DNA of 64,000 nt. Origin: Stieleria mannarensis. GTDB lineage: Bacteria > Planctomycetota > Planctomycetia > Pirellulales > Pirellulaceae. A program made the translations under genes and the position numbers. This document shows, piece by piece, positions 38,108 through 48,283 of the stretch. Every line of letters starts with the position of its first letter. The first letter of the stretch is position 1. The DNA is taken from NCBI RefSeq assembly GCF_014154935.1, contig NZ_JACEHH010000006.1, positions 62,001-126,000 of the forward strand, given 5' to 3'. The notes under the pieces are model-generated. The model was not told where the DNA came from and made no database searches. It saw only the letters and a list, made by a program, of their open reading frames with translations.

Positions 38108-40939
38108 TCACTGATCGCTAAACACCTGCGTCGTCACTTCGGATCTCGCCCCCAGCGGTTTGCCTCGGCTGACCGCTTCGGCGGTGATCGTGAACGTCTT
38201 GGGTTGATTGCAAGTCAACAGGATCAGGTAGTCGATCGATTCAAACGGCCTGAGCGTTCCGATGTCTTTCAAGTAGATGTAACCGCCGTTGGGACTGAAC
38301 TCACCCAGTTCGGGACTCAGTGGTTGCGTGACCCGAATCACATCGACGCCCTCGGGCAGGTTAAACCGGATGCTGACGTTGCCATCGGGTTGCGACGACG
38401 GGTTGGTGACCTTCAAGTCGTAGCGGATCGGTTGATTGACGAACACCGCCGCATTGGGGCCGGTGATCGACAAACCCAAAGCTTGCGGTTCAGCCGGTTG
38501 ACCGGGCGCCGGACGCGGTGCCGGCCCCTGATCGGGTGCAGGCGTCGGTTGCCGATCGGGGATCATCGGTGGTGCCGTGGCCGGTGGCAGGTTGTTCGGG
38601 GGCGCTGGTGCTGGGGCGGGTTGTCGGACCGCGGAGGGCAAGATTTCGAACTGCAATTGTTCGCTCGCCCGGGCACCTTGTTGCGATTCAACGGCCAACA
38701 CGACCGTGCTACGCGGGTTGGTTCCGATCACTCGGAAATTGGCTTCCAAGGTTTCGCTGGTTTCGGGTTCCATCCGCGGGATCACCCACTCGATCATGTA
38801 CTGGCCGGCGCGCGGGTCGGACAAGTATTGATCGGTCGCCCCGAGCGGGCTGAGCTGGGGATCATAGGCCATCGTGACCTTCACGTTGTCCAGCGGAACA
38901 CTGCCGGTGTTGACAACGACGCCGCGGAACAGTGTTTCGTTACCGACCGAGGTCCGACTGCGTCCGGAGAGCGTTGCGGTGACTGCGGGTGTCGGCGGCG
39001 GCTGGTTGATCACCGTCACGCAGGACTCGGTCGTCGCTCGTTGGCCGGCATCAGCGGTCGCTTCCAGCTGGATGCATCGTCGTCCGGGATCGGTGGCGAT
39101 GAAGGTGACGGCAACGGGCCAGGTTTCACCGGGCTGTAGCGGAATGTCTTCTTGCGTGTTCGGATCTTGCTTGGGTTTGACCACGCGGCGCAAATTGCTG
39201 GGCGTGTGCAGCATCGAATCGTCACCGTTGGCGATCAATTGCAGGTTCGTGAGCGGTCGATCACCGGTGTTGCGAACATCGATGTTGAACGTCACTTCCT
39301 CGCCGACCTCGTAACGGTCTTTTTCGGGTGCAACACTCAACACCAACGACGGTCGGAACACGTCCACCGTGACCGAGGTGGTTGCCACCAACGGACCATC
39401 CGCCCGGGCTTCAAAATTCAACACCATCGAAGATTCGGTGGTGACGTTGAGCAACAGATCCAATTCCTGCTGGGCCGGCAGTTCACCGATTTCCCAGACG
39501 ATCGCATTCGGCAGGTTTTGTGCGAATGAATCGGTGCTGGATGCTTGAACGCCCGGCGGGATCTGCATGATCACCCGCACGTTGGTGGCCGCTTGATCGC
39601 CGGGGTTGGACACCGCCGCGGCGGCTTCGAAGGGAATGCCGAACGACGCGATCGACGGTGCACCGGCACGGATCGCCAACTGCGGGGCACTCCACGTAAC
39701 ATACGTCTCGCCGGTGAACAATGTCAGCGGCGGCATGTTGTCGGTTTCACCGCCGGGCCGAATCACCCGCATCGCAATCGCTGCGGTGCCCGACGTGCCC
39801 GGCGTGGGGATCAACTGGACCGTCGCGTTGCCTTCGCCATCGACGGTGGCTTCGACAAAGGATGCGCCGGTCGAAGCGAACGAACCGAGTTCGGGTTGCA
39901 TGATTTCGTAGTAGACCTTCCATCCCCGAGCCGGCAACATGCCTTCGGATCGCGTGACGCGAGTCGTCAACGTGACAGGCGTTCCCGCCGGCACGATTTG
40001 CGTCCCCGGAAACTGCCGTGCCGCATCGACCCAATAGATCGTCGCGGTCGCTTTTCGTTGATCCCAACATTCGCTCTCGGGCGCCAACACCGTGACCTTG
40101 CTGGTCCCTTCGCTGGGGCTGCTGACGGTGATCCAGGTTTGTCCCTTTTCCAGTTGCACGTCGTCGTTGGGATTCAGATTCCCACGCGTGATTTTGACGC
40201 GTTTGGTGCTGGTCACGCCGAACGCGTAGGAGGGATCTTGTTTGGACGCCTTTTTGATCCGCGCCAGTCGGTGCATCACGCCCGGGTCATCGTCACCGAC
40301 TTGGATGAATGTGCCGACGCTTTCCGGCGTCAGCATCCATTCCAACGGCTCACCGACTTGCAGATGGCCCTGGTCACCACAGATCCCGGACAACAAAACG
40401 ACTTCACCACCGACCGGCGCCACGATCTTTTGCGGCGAGAGCAGGATGCATCCTCGTTTGCCGCGTTTGGGTAATCGGCACAGCTCTTTCATCTGGCACT
40501 CGTTGCCGTACAGGATCGCCGGAGGACCGTGTTTGCAGTCCTCGGTGCATGGGGTGCTCGGCACACAGGGTCCGCTGGAGGCAGGCCCGACGGACGACAG
40601 TGGTGCGGCGGGGGTTGCCGGGACCGGTGTCAAACAGGCGGGCGGATCAGCCGGTTCGGGAAACGCGGGCTCGGGCAGCGAGAGCGGGCAGAGGTTGAGC
40701 GGATCGCCGAGGTTCTTAAAACAGTTTCCCAGACGACCTTCGCCGGCCGACCCCGGCAACGCGATCGAAGTGGTTGCCGGTAGCGGGTTGAAGATTCGTT
40801 GCCCCGTCGGATCAATCGCGGGCAATCGCAATCGCGAGCAACCGGCCAACTGGATGAGCACCAGCATGGCGACCAACACCCAGCGACTCGCATCTGTCGA
40901 CGTCTTCACCGCGCTCCGTGCGCAGGCATTGCCAGCCAT
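38108..40939 (-). CDS. Large lipoprotein with DUF11-like (OmcB-type) repeats
   Basis: About 943 residues. The N-terminus has a lipoprotein signal: WVLVAMLVLIQLAGCSRLRL, with the lipobox LAGC. Repeated beta-sandwich modules follow, recognisable by GEEVTFNIDVRNTGDRPLTN, NETLFRGVVVNTGSVPLDNV and NQPIRYDLKVTNPSSQPDGN, typical of the DUF11 'conserved repeat' family in cell-surface proteins. A Pro-rich linker (APAPAPPNNLPPATAPP) precedes the last module. An early Cys-rich part (PCVPSTPCTEDCKHGPP) is present. It probably sits in the outer membrane or cell wall as a structural protein. The start is uncertain (40975 or 40939). Confidence 0.8.
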   Translation of the reverse strand: MAGNACARSAVKTSTDASRWVLVAMLVLIQLAGCSRLRLPAIDPTGQRIFNPLPATTSIALPGSAGEGRLGNCFKNLGDPLNLCPLSLPEPAFPEPADPPACLTPVPATPAAPLSSVGPASSGPCVPSTPCTEDCKHGPPAILYGNECQMKELCRLPKRGKRGCILLSPQKIVAPVGGEVVLLSGICGDQGHLQVGEPLEWMLTPESVGTFIQVGDDDPGVMHRLARIKKASKQDPSYAFGVTSTKRVKITRGNLNPNDDVQLEKGQTWITVSSPSEGTSKVTVLAPESECWDQRKATATIYWVDAARQFPGTQIVPAGTPVTLTTRVTRSEGMLPARGWKVYYEIMQPELGSFASTGASFVEATVDGEGNATVQLIPTPGTSGTAAIAMRVIRPGGETDNMPPLTLFTGETYVTWSAPQLAIRAGAPSIASFGIPFEAAAAVSNPGDQAATNVRVIMQIPPGVQASSTDSFAQNLPNAIVWEIGELPAQQELDLLLNVTTESSMVLNFEARADGPLVATTSVTVDVFRPSLVLSVAPEKDRYEVGEEVTFNIDVRNTGDRPLTNLQLIANGDDSMLHTPSNLRRVVKPKQDPNTQEDIPLQPGETWPVAVTFIATDPGRRCIQLEATADAGQRATTESCVTVINQPPPTPAVTATLSGRSRTSVGNETLFRGVVVNTGSVPLDNVKVTMAYDPQLSPLGATDQYLSDPRAGQYMIEWVIPRMEPETSETLEANFRVIGTNPRSTVVLAVESQQGARASEQLQFEILPSAVRQPAPAPAPPNNLPPATAPPMIPDRQPTPAPDQGPAPRPAPGQPAEPQALGLSITGPNAAVFVNQPIRYDLKVTNPSSQPDGNVSIRFNLPEGVDVIRVTQPLSPELGEFSPNGGYIYLKDIGTLRPFESIDYLILLTCNQPKTFTITAEAVSRGKPLGARSEVTTQVFSDQ

Positions 40940-41180
40940 CGCGCGGGAGCTTGAGTGTGGGGAGACAGCGAACATCGGCTTGAATCAGACGCATGAGGGG
41001 GGGCGATCGAGGGACGATGCCATCCAGACCTCGTCCGAGGAACCCTAGCACGCAACTGACGCCGATGATGCGAAAATGCAACCTCCGATGATGCGGAAAC
41101 GCAACGAAGGTGTGACGGTTGCAGCGGTTGTGTCGAAAGTTTCGCGTTTCAAGTCGCGGATTCACTAACCGCAGAACAGT

Positions 41181-41311
41181 CACCCTCCCTTCCAGGGAGG
41201 GTCGCGGAGGAGTGAGCGACGACGCGGGGAGGGTTTGCTGTGGCTCACAGGCACTCAAACCACCAATCGACCCTCCCCTCGCTTCGCTCGACCCTCCCAA
41301 CCTGGGAGGGT
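41181..41311. repeat. 131-bp palindromic-end element, ACCCTCCC family (copy A)
   Basis: Both ends are small hairpins (ACCCTCCCTTCCAGGGAGGG at the left, ACCCTCCCAACCTGGGAGGG at the right). The whole element is repeated in reverse orientation at 45625-45758. It lies between the divergently oriented 5' end of the DUF11 lipoprotein gene and the 3' end of the next gene. The rest of the 40976-41492 gap shows no gene. Confidence 0.85.
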
Positions 41312-41492
41312 AAATCCCCCAAAAAACGCACGGCCACTGCCAGAGAGGATTTTGCCTGAAACCTGAAACTTAAAACAAAAACGGGACAGGCTCTCACATG
41401 GAGAACCTGTCCCTGGTCGATACAGCGGAGCGCTTCGCTGCAGTCGACGTTTCGAGTCCAGCAGCGAAGCGGGTTAACTTCGTTCGGTCAAA

Positions 41493-42368
41493 TTATTCTT
41501 CCGTTTCAGGACGATCCGCGCCACCTCGTCGTCCACCGCGATCTCCTCCCGGGCCGCCGCGTCCACCACGATCTCCTCCCGGTCCGCCGAAGCCACCGCG
41601 ACCGCCACCGAATCCGCCACGTCCTCGACGTTCGGGCATTTCAAACGGTTTGCCCTTGAGTTCTTCGAACTCCTTCTTTTGCTCGCTGGTCAGCACCGCG
41701 ACAAGCTTTTCGTCGATCTCTTTGCGAGCCTCTTCCATTTTCTCTCGCATGTTTTCACGGTCACCGCTTTGGAACAGTTCCCGCATCTTGGCCATCATTT
41801 CATCACGTGACCCTTCCATCGTCTTTTGCAATTCGTCTTTCTGGGCACTGGTCAGCTTTAATTTGCCGGCGATGCGGTCGTTCATCAGTGCACCGGTACC
41901 CATCTGCTGGACTTCGATTTGTTCCAACCGAGTCATCTGTTCGGGCAGCAACACTTCTTCGAGTTGTTCACGGATCTTGTTGTCAGCCTCCTCGACTTTC
42001 TTCATGAAAGCTTGCAGTTTGGCGACGTTCTCTTCGCTGTCGCGGTTTTCACGATCGAAGTCGCGAGGAAACTCCACGCGTTCCCGATTTTCGGCAACTT
42101 TTTTGAGCGCTTCCTCCTGATCGGGCATGACCTCGATTTCTTCTCGGACCTCTTCGATTTGCAACAGCCCCAGAATCGAGCCGCCGCCAGGGCCGCGCCC
42201 ACCGCCGAAGCCACCGAATCCTCCACCGGGGCCGCCGCGAAACCCGCCTCCGGGGCGTCCGCCGCCACCGGGACGGCCACCGCCACCGCGTTGAGCCATC
42301 ACATCCGTGGCGACCATCGCCAAGATTGCCGCGAACAACAGGGCCATCGGGCCGCTTGTGATCTTCAT
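41493..42368 (-). CDS. Secreted Gly/Arg-rich protein with LTxxQ (Spy/CpxP-like) motifs
   Basis: A 291-residue protein. Signal peptide: KITSGPMALLFAAILAMVA to VMAQ. The first mature segment (about residues 25-65) and the last (about 245-290) are rich in Gly, Arg and Pro (RGGGGRPGGGGRPGGGF; GGFGGPGGDRGGRGGPGGD). The middle is a charged all-helical region with LTSAQKDELQ and LTSEQKKEFEEL, the LTxxQ motif of Spy/CpxP periplasmic chaperones and metal-responsive proteins. ATG 42368 is preferred to the TTG at 42377. Function is probably envelope stress or protein binding; the Gly-rich arms are unusual and may drive self-association. Confidence 0.75.
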   Translation of the reverse strand: MKITSGPMALLFAAILAMVATDVMAQRGGGGRPGGGGRPGGGFRGGPGGGFGGFGGGRGPGGGSILGLLQIEEVREEIEVMPDQEEALKKVAENRERVEFPRDFDRENRDSEENVAKLQAFMKKVEEADNKIREQLEEVLLPEQMTRLEQIEVQQMGTGALMNDRIAGKLKLTSAQKDELQKTMEGSRDEMMAKMRELFQSGDRENMREKMEEARKEIDEKLVAVLTSEQKKEFEELKGKPFEMPERRGRGGFGGGRGGFGGPGGDRGGRGGPGGDRGGRRGGADRPETEE

Positions 42369-42660
42369 TGAATTCAATTCCCAGAAAGTGCAAAAGAGGA
42401 GTGTGTCGTACGGAGAAGTTCCGCCGTGCCTGGACCCCCGACGTCCGCCCGTTTTTCAGCAGGCCCCGTGCCGGGATGTACCCTGTTCAAACCACGCCGA
42501 GCCGGCAGGGTTTCACGAAAGATCGAGTTTTTTGCCAAAAAGAAAGGCAAAACCGGTGGCGAATTGCAGCCGCGGATCGCAATGCGTTCCCACCGCTGGT
42601 GCATTGTTCGACTCGCCCCTCCAGGTACGATGCCCCTTCCGGGCTGTCGTCCGTGGGACG

Positions 42661-42796
42661 CTAGGCTTTGTCCCTAAACCCGTAGCGGAAGCCGCCAAGG
42701 CTTTCGTCTCGCAGCGGTTCACACGGGAAAAGCCGAAATTCTTGGCGAATTCCGCTACCACATACGACCCTTGCCGGGTTCAGGGACAAAGACTAG
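42661..42796. repeat. Nested inverted-repeat element overlapping the mutS stop codon
   Basis: The outer arms (CTAGGCTTTGTCCCTAAACC at 42661 and its near-complement ending at 42796) match at about 19 of 21 positions. Inside them lies a GTAGCGGAA...TTCCGCTAC palindrome (42682-42759), the family found at 57336, 59025, 59670 and 61527. The right end contains the CTA that is the TAG stop of mutS on the minus strand. It can fold as a long hairpin and may terminate mutS transcription. The remainder of the 42369-42792 gap shows no gene. Confidence 0.8.
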
Positions 42797-45432
42797 CTCT
42801 TGACCACCGGATTGGTCTGCAACTCCCGTTGGGCCCGCTGCAGGAACTGCATCGCGTCCATCGGGGTCATCGAATTCAGGTCCAATCGCTGGATCTGGCT
42901 GAGCACCGGATGGTCGGCGAACCCGAATAGCGTCAACTGGTACGATCCGCCTTCGCGAGCGTTGTGTCCTTGCGGCGGAGCGATCGTGGGCCGATCCAGT
43001 GCATCGCGATGATCGATTTCCAACTGTGCCAGCACATCCTTGGCTCGCTCGTTGACTTCAGCGGGCACACCGGCCAAGCGGGCGACATGGATCCCGTAAC
43101 TCTTGTCTGCACCGCCGGGAATGATGCGGTGCAAGAAGACGACTTCGTCATTCCATTCCCTGACCGCCACGTTCAGATTGGCAACGCGAGGCAGCGACTC
43201 TTCCAATTGAGTCAGTTCGTGGTAGTGCGTGGCGAACAGGGTCCGGCAACCGATTTGTTCGTGCAAGTGCTCGGTGATCGCCCAAGCCAGCGACAGACCG
43301 TCGTAGGTACTGGTGCCGCGGCCAATTTCATCCAAAATCACCAGCGATCGTGACGTGGCGGTGTTCAAAATTCGCGCCGTTTCAACCATTTCGACCATAA
43401 ACGTACTTTGGCCGCGGCTGAGTTCATCGCTGGCTCCCACGCGGGCAAAGATCCGATCGGCGATCCCGATCAACGCGGAACGAGCGGGGACGAACGATCC
43501 GGCCTGTGCCAGCAACGTGATCAACGCGACCTGTCGGATGTACGTGCTCTTTCCCGACATGTTCGGGCCGGTGATCAGCAGGATCATCCCGGTTTCCGGT
43601 GAATGCACACAATCATTCGGGACGAACTCGCCTTGCGGCAACGACACATCCAACACCGGGTGTCGGCCTTCTTCGATCCGCAACACCGAATCATCGGTCA
43701 TCTGCGGACGCACCCAGTTCCTCTGTGCAGACAACTCGGCCAGTGCCGCCAACACATCCAACTCCGCCATCGCAGCGGCGACTTCCTGCAGCGTTGCCAG
43801 ATGCTGATGCGTCCGAGTCCGCAGGTTGTGGAAAATCAATTGTTCTCGGGCCGATGCCTTCTCATCCGCCGCAAGCACCTTCTCCTCGTACTCCTTCAAT
43901 TCCGGCGTGATGTAGCGTTCACAATTCTTTAGCGTTTGTTTGCGAATAAAATCCGCGGGCACCTTGTCTTTGTGCGCGTTGGTCACTTCCAGGTAATACC
44001 CGAAGACCTTGTTGTAGCCGACCTTCAGGTTAGGAATCCCGGTCGCGTCCATCTGACCTTGTTGGTATTCCAAGATCCACTGCTTTCCGCCGGCAGCCAA
44101 TTCGCGCAGCGAGTCGAGTTCGGGGTCGAACCCTTCCCGGACAAAGTTTCCGTCGGCGGCGTTGAGCGGACATTCGTCGGCCAGCGCTGATTCTAATTCG
44201 CTGCGCAGTTCGGGGCACAAGTGCAGATGCGATTCTAAATGCGCGATGCGTTTGGGTTCACGTCCGGCCAGTTTGGCTTTCAGCGTCGGCAACCCGGCAA
44301 GCGTCCGCGCAACCTGTTGCAGATCGCGCGGCCCGGTTCGGCCGGTTGCGATTCGTGCCAACAAACGTGTGATGTCGTAGGTCTGTTTCAGCGTCGATCG
44401 GACCTCGGCACGCAGCGACGCCGCGGAGTGGAATTCTGCGACGGCATCATGTCGATGGCAGATCGCGTCCAATTCGACCAGTGGTGCGGCGATCCAATCG
44501 GCCAACAACCGCGATCCGGCCGACGTGCAAGTCATGTCGATCGCATCGACGAGTGATCCGTCGCGTGAGGAGGTTCGCAGCGTTCGCGTGATCTCCAGAC
44601 TGCGTCGCGTCGAGGCGTCGATTTCCAGCACGCCGCTGCGGTGATGTGCCGAGATGGATCGAAAGTGGTCCAGGCCGCCGGGCTGTGTTTCTTGCAGGTA
44701 GGTCAGAGCGGCACCGGCGGCTCGAACCGCGGCGGTATCATCGTCGCGAAATCCGAACCCTTCGAGCGAACCGACCGAGAACTGTTTGCACAGCAATTCG
44801 ATCGACGCATCTTCGGCAAAGCTCCACGCCGGTCGCGCCGTCCAGGACCAGGGGGCCGTCGAATCCGGCGAGAAGTTGGCGTCGTCTTCGCGGTAAATGA
44901 CTTCGGCTGGTCCGATCCGCGCCAGTTCATCTTCGACCCGCGACACCGGGAACACGCCGGCGCAGAAGCGTCCGCTGGAAAGCTCCGCCCAGGCGATCCC
45001 CGCGACGGGCTCATCGGTCTGCTTTTTGCCCTTGCGCGGCGAATGCAACACGACCGCGGCCAAATAATTCGCTTCACGCGGGTTCAGCAGATCGTCGTCG
45101 GTCAACGTCCCCGCGCTGACCAGGCGGGTGATTTCGCGTTTGACGAGCCCCTTGGCTTGTTTCGGATCCTCGACCTGTTCGCAGACCGCGGCGCGGAACC
45201 CGGCTTGGATCAATTTGCTCAGGTAGGAATCGAGCTGATGATGGGGGAACCCCGCCATCGCGGTCGGATTGGCGCTGTCCTTGTCGCGACTGGTCAGGGT
45301 CAGCCCGAGGATGCGGGCAGCGGTTTTGGCGTCGTCCAAAAACAATTCATAGAAGTCGCCCATGCGAAACAGCAGCAGTGCGTCACCGCACGCCGCCTTC
45401 GCCTCGTGGTACTGTTTCATCATCGGAGTCAT
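42793..45432 (-). CDS. mutS: DNA mismatch repair protein MutS
   Basis: An 879-residue protein of normal length. Near the N-terminus FRMGDFYELFLDDA contains the Phe-x-Glu mismatch-reading motif. The ATPase has LLITGPNMSGKSTYIRQ (Walker A), RGQSTFMVEM, and LVILDEIGRGTSTYDGLS (Walker B and signature). The C-terminal helix-turn-helix dimerisation region is present and then VLSQIQRLDLNSMTPMDAM, an end typical of MutS1. It recognises mispaired bases and recruits MutL. No mutL is seen in the window. Confidence 0.97.
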   Translation of the reverse strand: MTPMMKQYHEAKAACGDALLLFRMGDFYELFLDDAKTAARILGLTLTSRDKDSANPTAMAGFPHHQLDSYLSKLIQAGFRAAVCEQVEDPKQAKGLVKREITRLVSAGTLTDDDLLNPREANYLAAVVLHSPRKGKKQTDEPVAGIAWAELSSGRFCAGVFPVSRVEDELARIGPAEVIYREDDANFSPDSTAPWSWTARPAWSFAEDASIELLCKQFSVGSLEGFGFRDDDTAAVRAAGAALTYLQETQPGGLDHFRSISAHHRSGVLEIDASTRRSLEITRTLRTSSRDGSLVDAIDMTCTSAGSRLLADWIAAPLVELDAICHRHDAVAEFHSAASLRAEVRSTLKQTYDITRLLARIATGRTGPRDLQQVARTLAGLPTLKAKLAGREPKRIAHLESHLHLCPELRSELESALADECPLNAADGNFVREGFDPELDSLRELAAGGKQWILEYQQGQMDATGIPNLKVGYNKVFGYYLEVTNAHKDKVPADFIRKQTLKNCERYITPELKEYEEKVLAADEKASAREQLIFHNLRTRTHQHLATLQEVAAAMAELDVLAALAELSAQRNWVRPQMTDDSVLRIEEGRHPVLDVSLPQGEFVPNDCVHSPETGMILLITGPNMSGKSTYIRQVALITLLAQAGSFVPARSALIGIADRIFARVGASDELSRGQSTFMVEMVETARILNTATSRSLVILDEIGRGTSTYDGLSLAWAITEHLHEQIGCRTLFATHYHELTQLEESLPRVANLNVAVREWNDEVVFLHRIIPGGADKSYGIHVARLAGVPAEVNERAKDVLAQLEIDHRDALDRPTIAPPQGHNAREGGSYQLTLFGFADHPVLSQIQRLDLNSMTPMDAMQFLQRAQRELQTNPVVKS

Positions 45433-45624
45433 GGCCAGAATCGTACCCGCGGCCGACGCCGATTAACAGCCAGGCGCGGCCGATCTGAGCGGCGATTGGG
45501 CCACTTCGGGGCAGCCAGATTCCGGTCAGGAAAACTCTACGGGGCAGTGACTCGATCGTCTGCAATACACTTCCTGAAAAGGAGAGGCGAGTGCAGCGAG
45601 GGGGATACGCAAAAAGTTTAGAAT

Positions 45625-45758
45625 TCACCCTCCCTGGCAGGGAGGGTCGAGCGTAGCGAGGGGAGGGTCGATTCGGTGGTGGCTGAGTGCGTCCGAACCA
45701 CAGCGAACCCTCCCCGCGTCGTCGTAGACTCCTCCGCGACCCTCCCAGAGGGAGGGTG
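45625..45758. repeat. 134-bp palindromic-end element, ACCCTCCC family (copy B, inverted)
   Basis: The reverse complement of the element at 41181-41311 with few differences; the same end hairpins are present (ACCCTCCCTGGCAGGGAGGG and ACCCTCCCAGAGGGAGGG). It sits in the 415-bp gap between mutS and uvrB, both on the minus strand. The remainder of that gap shows no gene. Confidence 0.85.
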
Positions 45759-45847
45759 AAGTCGTAAACGCCTGATACTTTAAAGGTCAACAACAACACG
45801 ATTGCTGCCGGGCAGGAGGGCGTTTCCACTTTGCCGCCCCCGTTCGC

Positions 45848-48001
45848 TCAACCACGTTTGGGGCGTGGGATTTTGCTACGTCCCCCGGTTCCCTTAGTGC
45901 CTTTGCGGCGTCCGCGTTGTTTTTGACGGCCGGTCGCGCTGGCCGGTTTCTCCTCCTCAACCTCCGCCAGCGGTTTGCCGATGTTTTCTTTCAGTTGCAG
46001 GACCCGGTCTCGCAGTTGGGCCGCACGCTCGAATTCCAGATCTTCGGCGGCCGACAGCATTTCGCGCTCCAGTGCTTCGACGAATTCCAGCGTGATGTAG
46101 GTGGTTTCGGATTCTTCCTGCGCCTTGGCGGCCGTTTTGCGGCGTTTGGCGGCGTCGGTTTCGATCCCTGCCTTGATCTTTTTGCGGACCGTTTCGGGGG
46201 TGATGCCGTGCTCGTCGTTGTAGGCCTGTTGGATCGCGCGGCGGCGTTCGGTTTCGTCGATCGCCAACCGCATCGAATCGGTCACCTTGTCGGCGTACAA
46301 GATCACTTTACTGTTGGCATTACGCGCGGCGCGGCCGATGGTTTGAATCAAACTGGTTTCGCTGCGCAGGAATCCTTCCTTGTCGGCGTCCAGGATGGCG
46401 ACCAGCGACACCTCTGGCAGGTCCAAGCCTTCGCGGAGCAGGTTGACGCCGACGAGACAATCGAAGTGCCCGGCACGTAGCTCCTGCAACAGGTCCACAC
46501 GTTCAAACGCATTGAGTTCGCTGTGCAGCCAACGACAGCGGACGTTTTGTTCTTGAAAGAAATTCGCCAGGTCTTCGGCCAACCGTTTCGTCAATGCGGT
46601 GACGAGGACTCGTTCGTCTCGCTCGGCTCGGACACGAATCTCGTTGATCAGATGATTGACTTGACCGCGTGCCGAAACCACCTGCACCTCGGGATCCAGC
46701 AATCCCGTTGGGCGAATGATCTGTTCGATCACTTCGCCGCCGGTCCGCTCCAATTCGTAATCGCTGGGGGTGGCGCTGACGAAACAGATTTGACCGGTTC
46801 GCTCCTCCCACTCGTCGAATTTCAGCGGCCGGTTATCGAGTGCGCTGGGCAACCGAAAACCGTGGTCGACCAGCGTCAGCTTTCGGCTGCGGTCGCCGGC
46901 ATACATCGCGCGGACTTGAGGCACGGTGACGTGTGATTCATCGACAAAGGTGACGAAATCGTCGGGAAAGAATTCGTACAGCGTGTCCGGCGAGGCGCCC
47001 GGTTCCTTGCCAGACAAGGGGCGCGAGTAGTTTTCGATGCCCGGACAATGCCCGACTTCGGCCAACATTTCTAGGTCAAAGCGTGTGCGGGCGGACAGAC
47101 GCTGGGCTTCGAGCAGTTTGCCTTGTTTTTGAAACGTCTCCAGCTGGTGTTTTAATTCTGCGCGGATCACGCTGATCGCACGTTTGATGCGATCGTCCGG
47201 CATGACGAAGTGTTTGGCGGGGTAGATGAAGACTTGGGAGACGGTTTTGACGGTTTCGCCGGAGACGGGTTTGATGATCGAGATTTGGTCGATCTGGTCG
47301 CCCCACATTTCGATGCGATAGGCGAATTCTTCATAGCTGGGCCACAGTTCGATGCTGTCACCGCGGACGCGGAACTTGCCACGTTCGAATGCCATGTCGT
47401 TGCGCTCGTACAGGACGTCGACCAGCTTTAACAGCAAATGATCGCGGCGAATCGATTCGCCACGCGTCAGGCCGACGACCAGTTGCTTGTAATCCTCCGG
47501 CGAACCGAGGCCGTAGATGCTGCTGACCGAAGCGACGATCACGACGTCGCGGCGGCTGACCAGACTGCTGGTGGTGGCCAACCGCAGCCGGTCGATTTCT
47601 TCGTTGATCGACGCGTCCTTTTCGATGTAGACGTCGCGCTGGGGGATGTAGGCTTCGGGCTGGTAGTAGTCGTAGTAGCTGACGAAATAGTGAACCGCGT
47701 TCTCGGGAAAGAATTCCTTGAATTCGCTGTACAGCTGTGCCGCGAGCGTTTTGTTGTGGCTGAGCACCAGCGCCGGCCGGCCGACATTGGCGATCACGTT
47801 GGCCATGGTGAACGTCTTGCCCGTACCGGTTGCCCCGAGCAGGACTTGGGCCGAGGCACCGGCGTTGAAGCCCTTGGTCAATTGCTCGATCGCCTGCGGC
47901 TGGTCGCCGGCCGGTGGGAAGGGTTGGTTGAGATGAAACTCCGCCCGAGGCAACGTTTCGGTGGCTTGCGAATCTGTTCGTTTGTCCATCCTGATCATCA
48001 C
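45848..48001 (-). CDS. uvrB: Excinuclease ABC subunit B
   Basis: A 717-residue nucleotide-excision repair helicase-like protein. [16 protein letters not shown] is the Walker A motif, [19 protein letters not shown] is the damage-probing beta-hairpin, [16 protein letters not shown] is the DEAD-like box and [15 protein letters not shown] is motif VI. The UVR motif that binds UvrC lies near residue 640 ([19 protein letters not shown]). The C-terminal about 30 residues are a Lys/Arg/Gly-rich tail ([17 protein letters not shown]) not found in E. coli UvrB. Start may be ATG 48001 or ATG 47989. The upstream region is a large repeat field. Confidence 0.97.
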   Translation of the reverse strand: MMIRMDKRTDSQATETLPRAEFHLNQPFPPAGDQPQAIEQLTKGFNAGASAQVLLGATGTGKTFTMANVIANVGRPALVLSHNKTLAAQLYSEFKEFFPENAVHYFVSYYDYYQPEAYIPQRDVYIEKDASINEEIDRLRLATTSSLVSRRDVVIVASVSSIYGLGSPEDYKQLVVGLTRGESIRRDHLLLKLVDVLYERNDMAFERGKFRVRGDSIELWPSYEEFAYRIEMWGDQIDQISIIKPVSGETVKTVSQVFIYPAKHFVMPDDRIKRAISVIRAELKHQLETFQKQGKLLEAQRLSARTRFDLEMLAEVGHCPGIENYSRPLSGKEPGASPDTLYEFFPDDFVTFVDESHVTVPQVRAMYAGDRSRKLTLVDHGFRLPSALDNRPLKFDEWEERTGQICFVSATPSDYELERTGGEVIEQIIRPTGLLDPEVQVVSARGQVNHLINEIRVRAERDERVLVTALTKRLAEDLANFFQEQNVRCRWLHSELNAFERVDLLQELRAGHFDCLVGVNLLREGLDLPEVSLVAILDADKEGFLRSETSLIQTIGRAARNANSKVILYADKVTDSMRLAIDETERRRAIQQAYNDEHGITPETVRKKIKAGIETDAAKRRKTAAKAQEESETTYITLEFVEALEREMLSAAEDLEFERAAQLRDRVLQLKENIGKPLAEVEEEKPASATGRQKQRGRRKGTKGTGGRSKIPRPKRG

Positions 48002-48100
48002 CGGGTTGGGCCCAAGGTCTCGTTTCGCGTCCGATTATCACCCAGACCGGCGCCCGGCCCAAGTGGGACAGGCTTCCAGCGAGTCAATTCGCCCCGTCCG

Positions 48101-48254
48101 AGTTGGGAGTTGGGAGTTGGGAGTTGGGAGTTGGGAGTTGGGAGTTGGGAGTTGGGAGTTGGGAGTTGGGAGTTGGGAGTTGGGAGTTGGGAGTTGGGAG
48201 TTGGGAGTTGGGAGTTGGGAGCTGGGAGCTGGGAGTTGGGAGTTGGGAGTTGGG
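48101..48254. repeat. Array of 22 tandem heptamers (AGTTGGG)
   Basis: Exactly 154 bp of AGTTGGG in perfect register. Two adjacent units (48220 and 48227) read AGCTGGG; all others are identical. The array begins 100 bp upstream of the uvrB start, in its likely promoter region. GGG tracts recur every 7 bases on the + strand, so G-quadruplex formation is possible. Confidence 0.97.
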
Positions 48255-48283
48255 CGGGTGGGGAGAGAGGAGCGATGGGACCC

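Noticed and set aside
48101-48254. Telomere-like repeat
   Set aside because: Although GGG-rich heptamers resemble telomeric units, the array lies internally between genes and there is no sign of a chromosome end.
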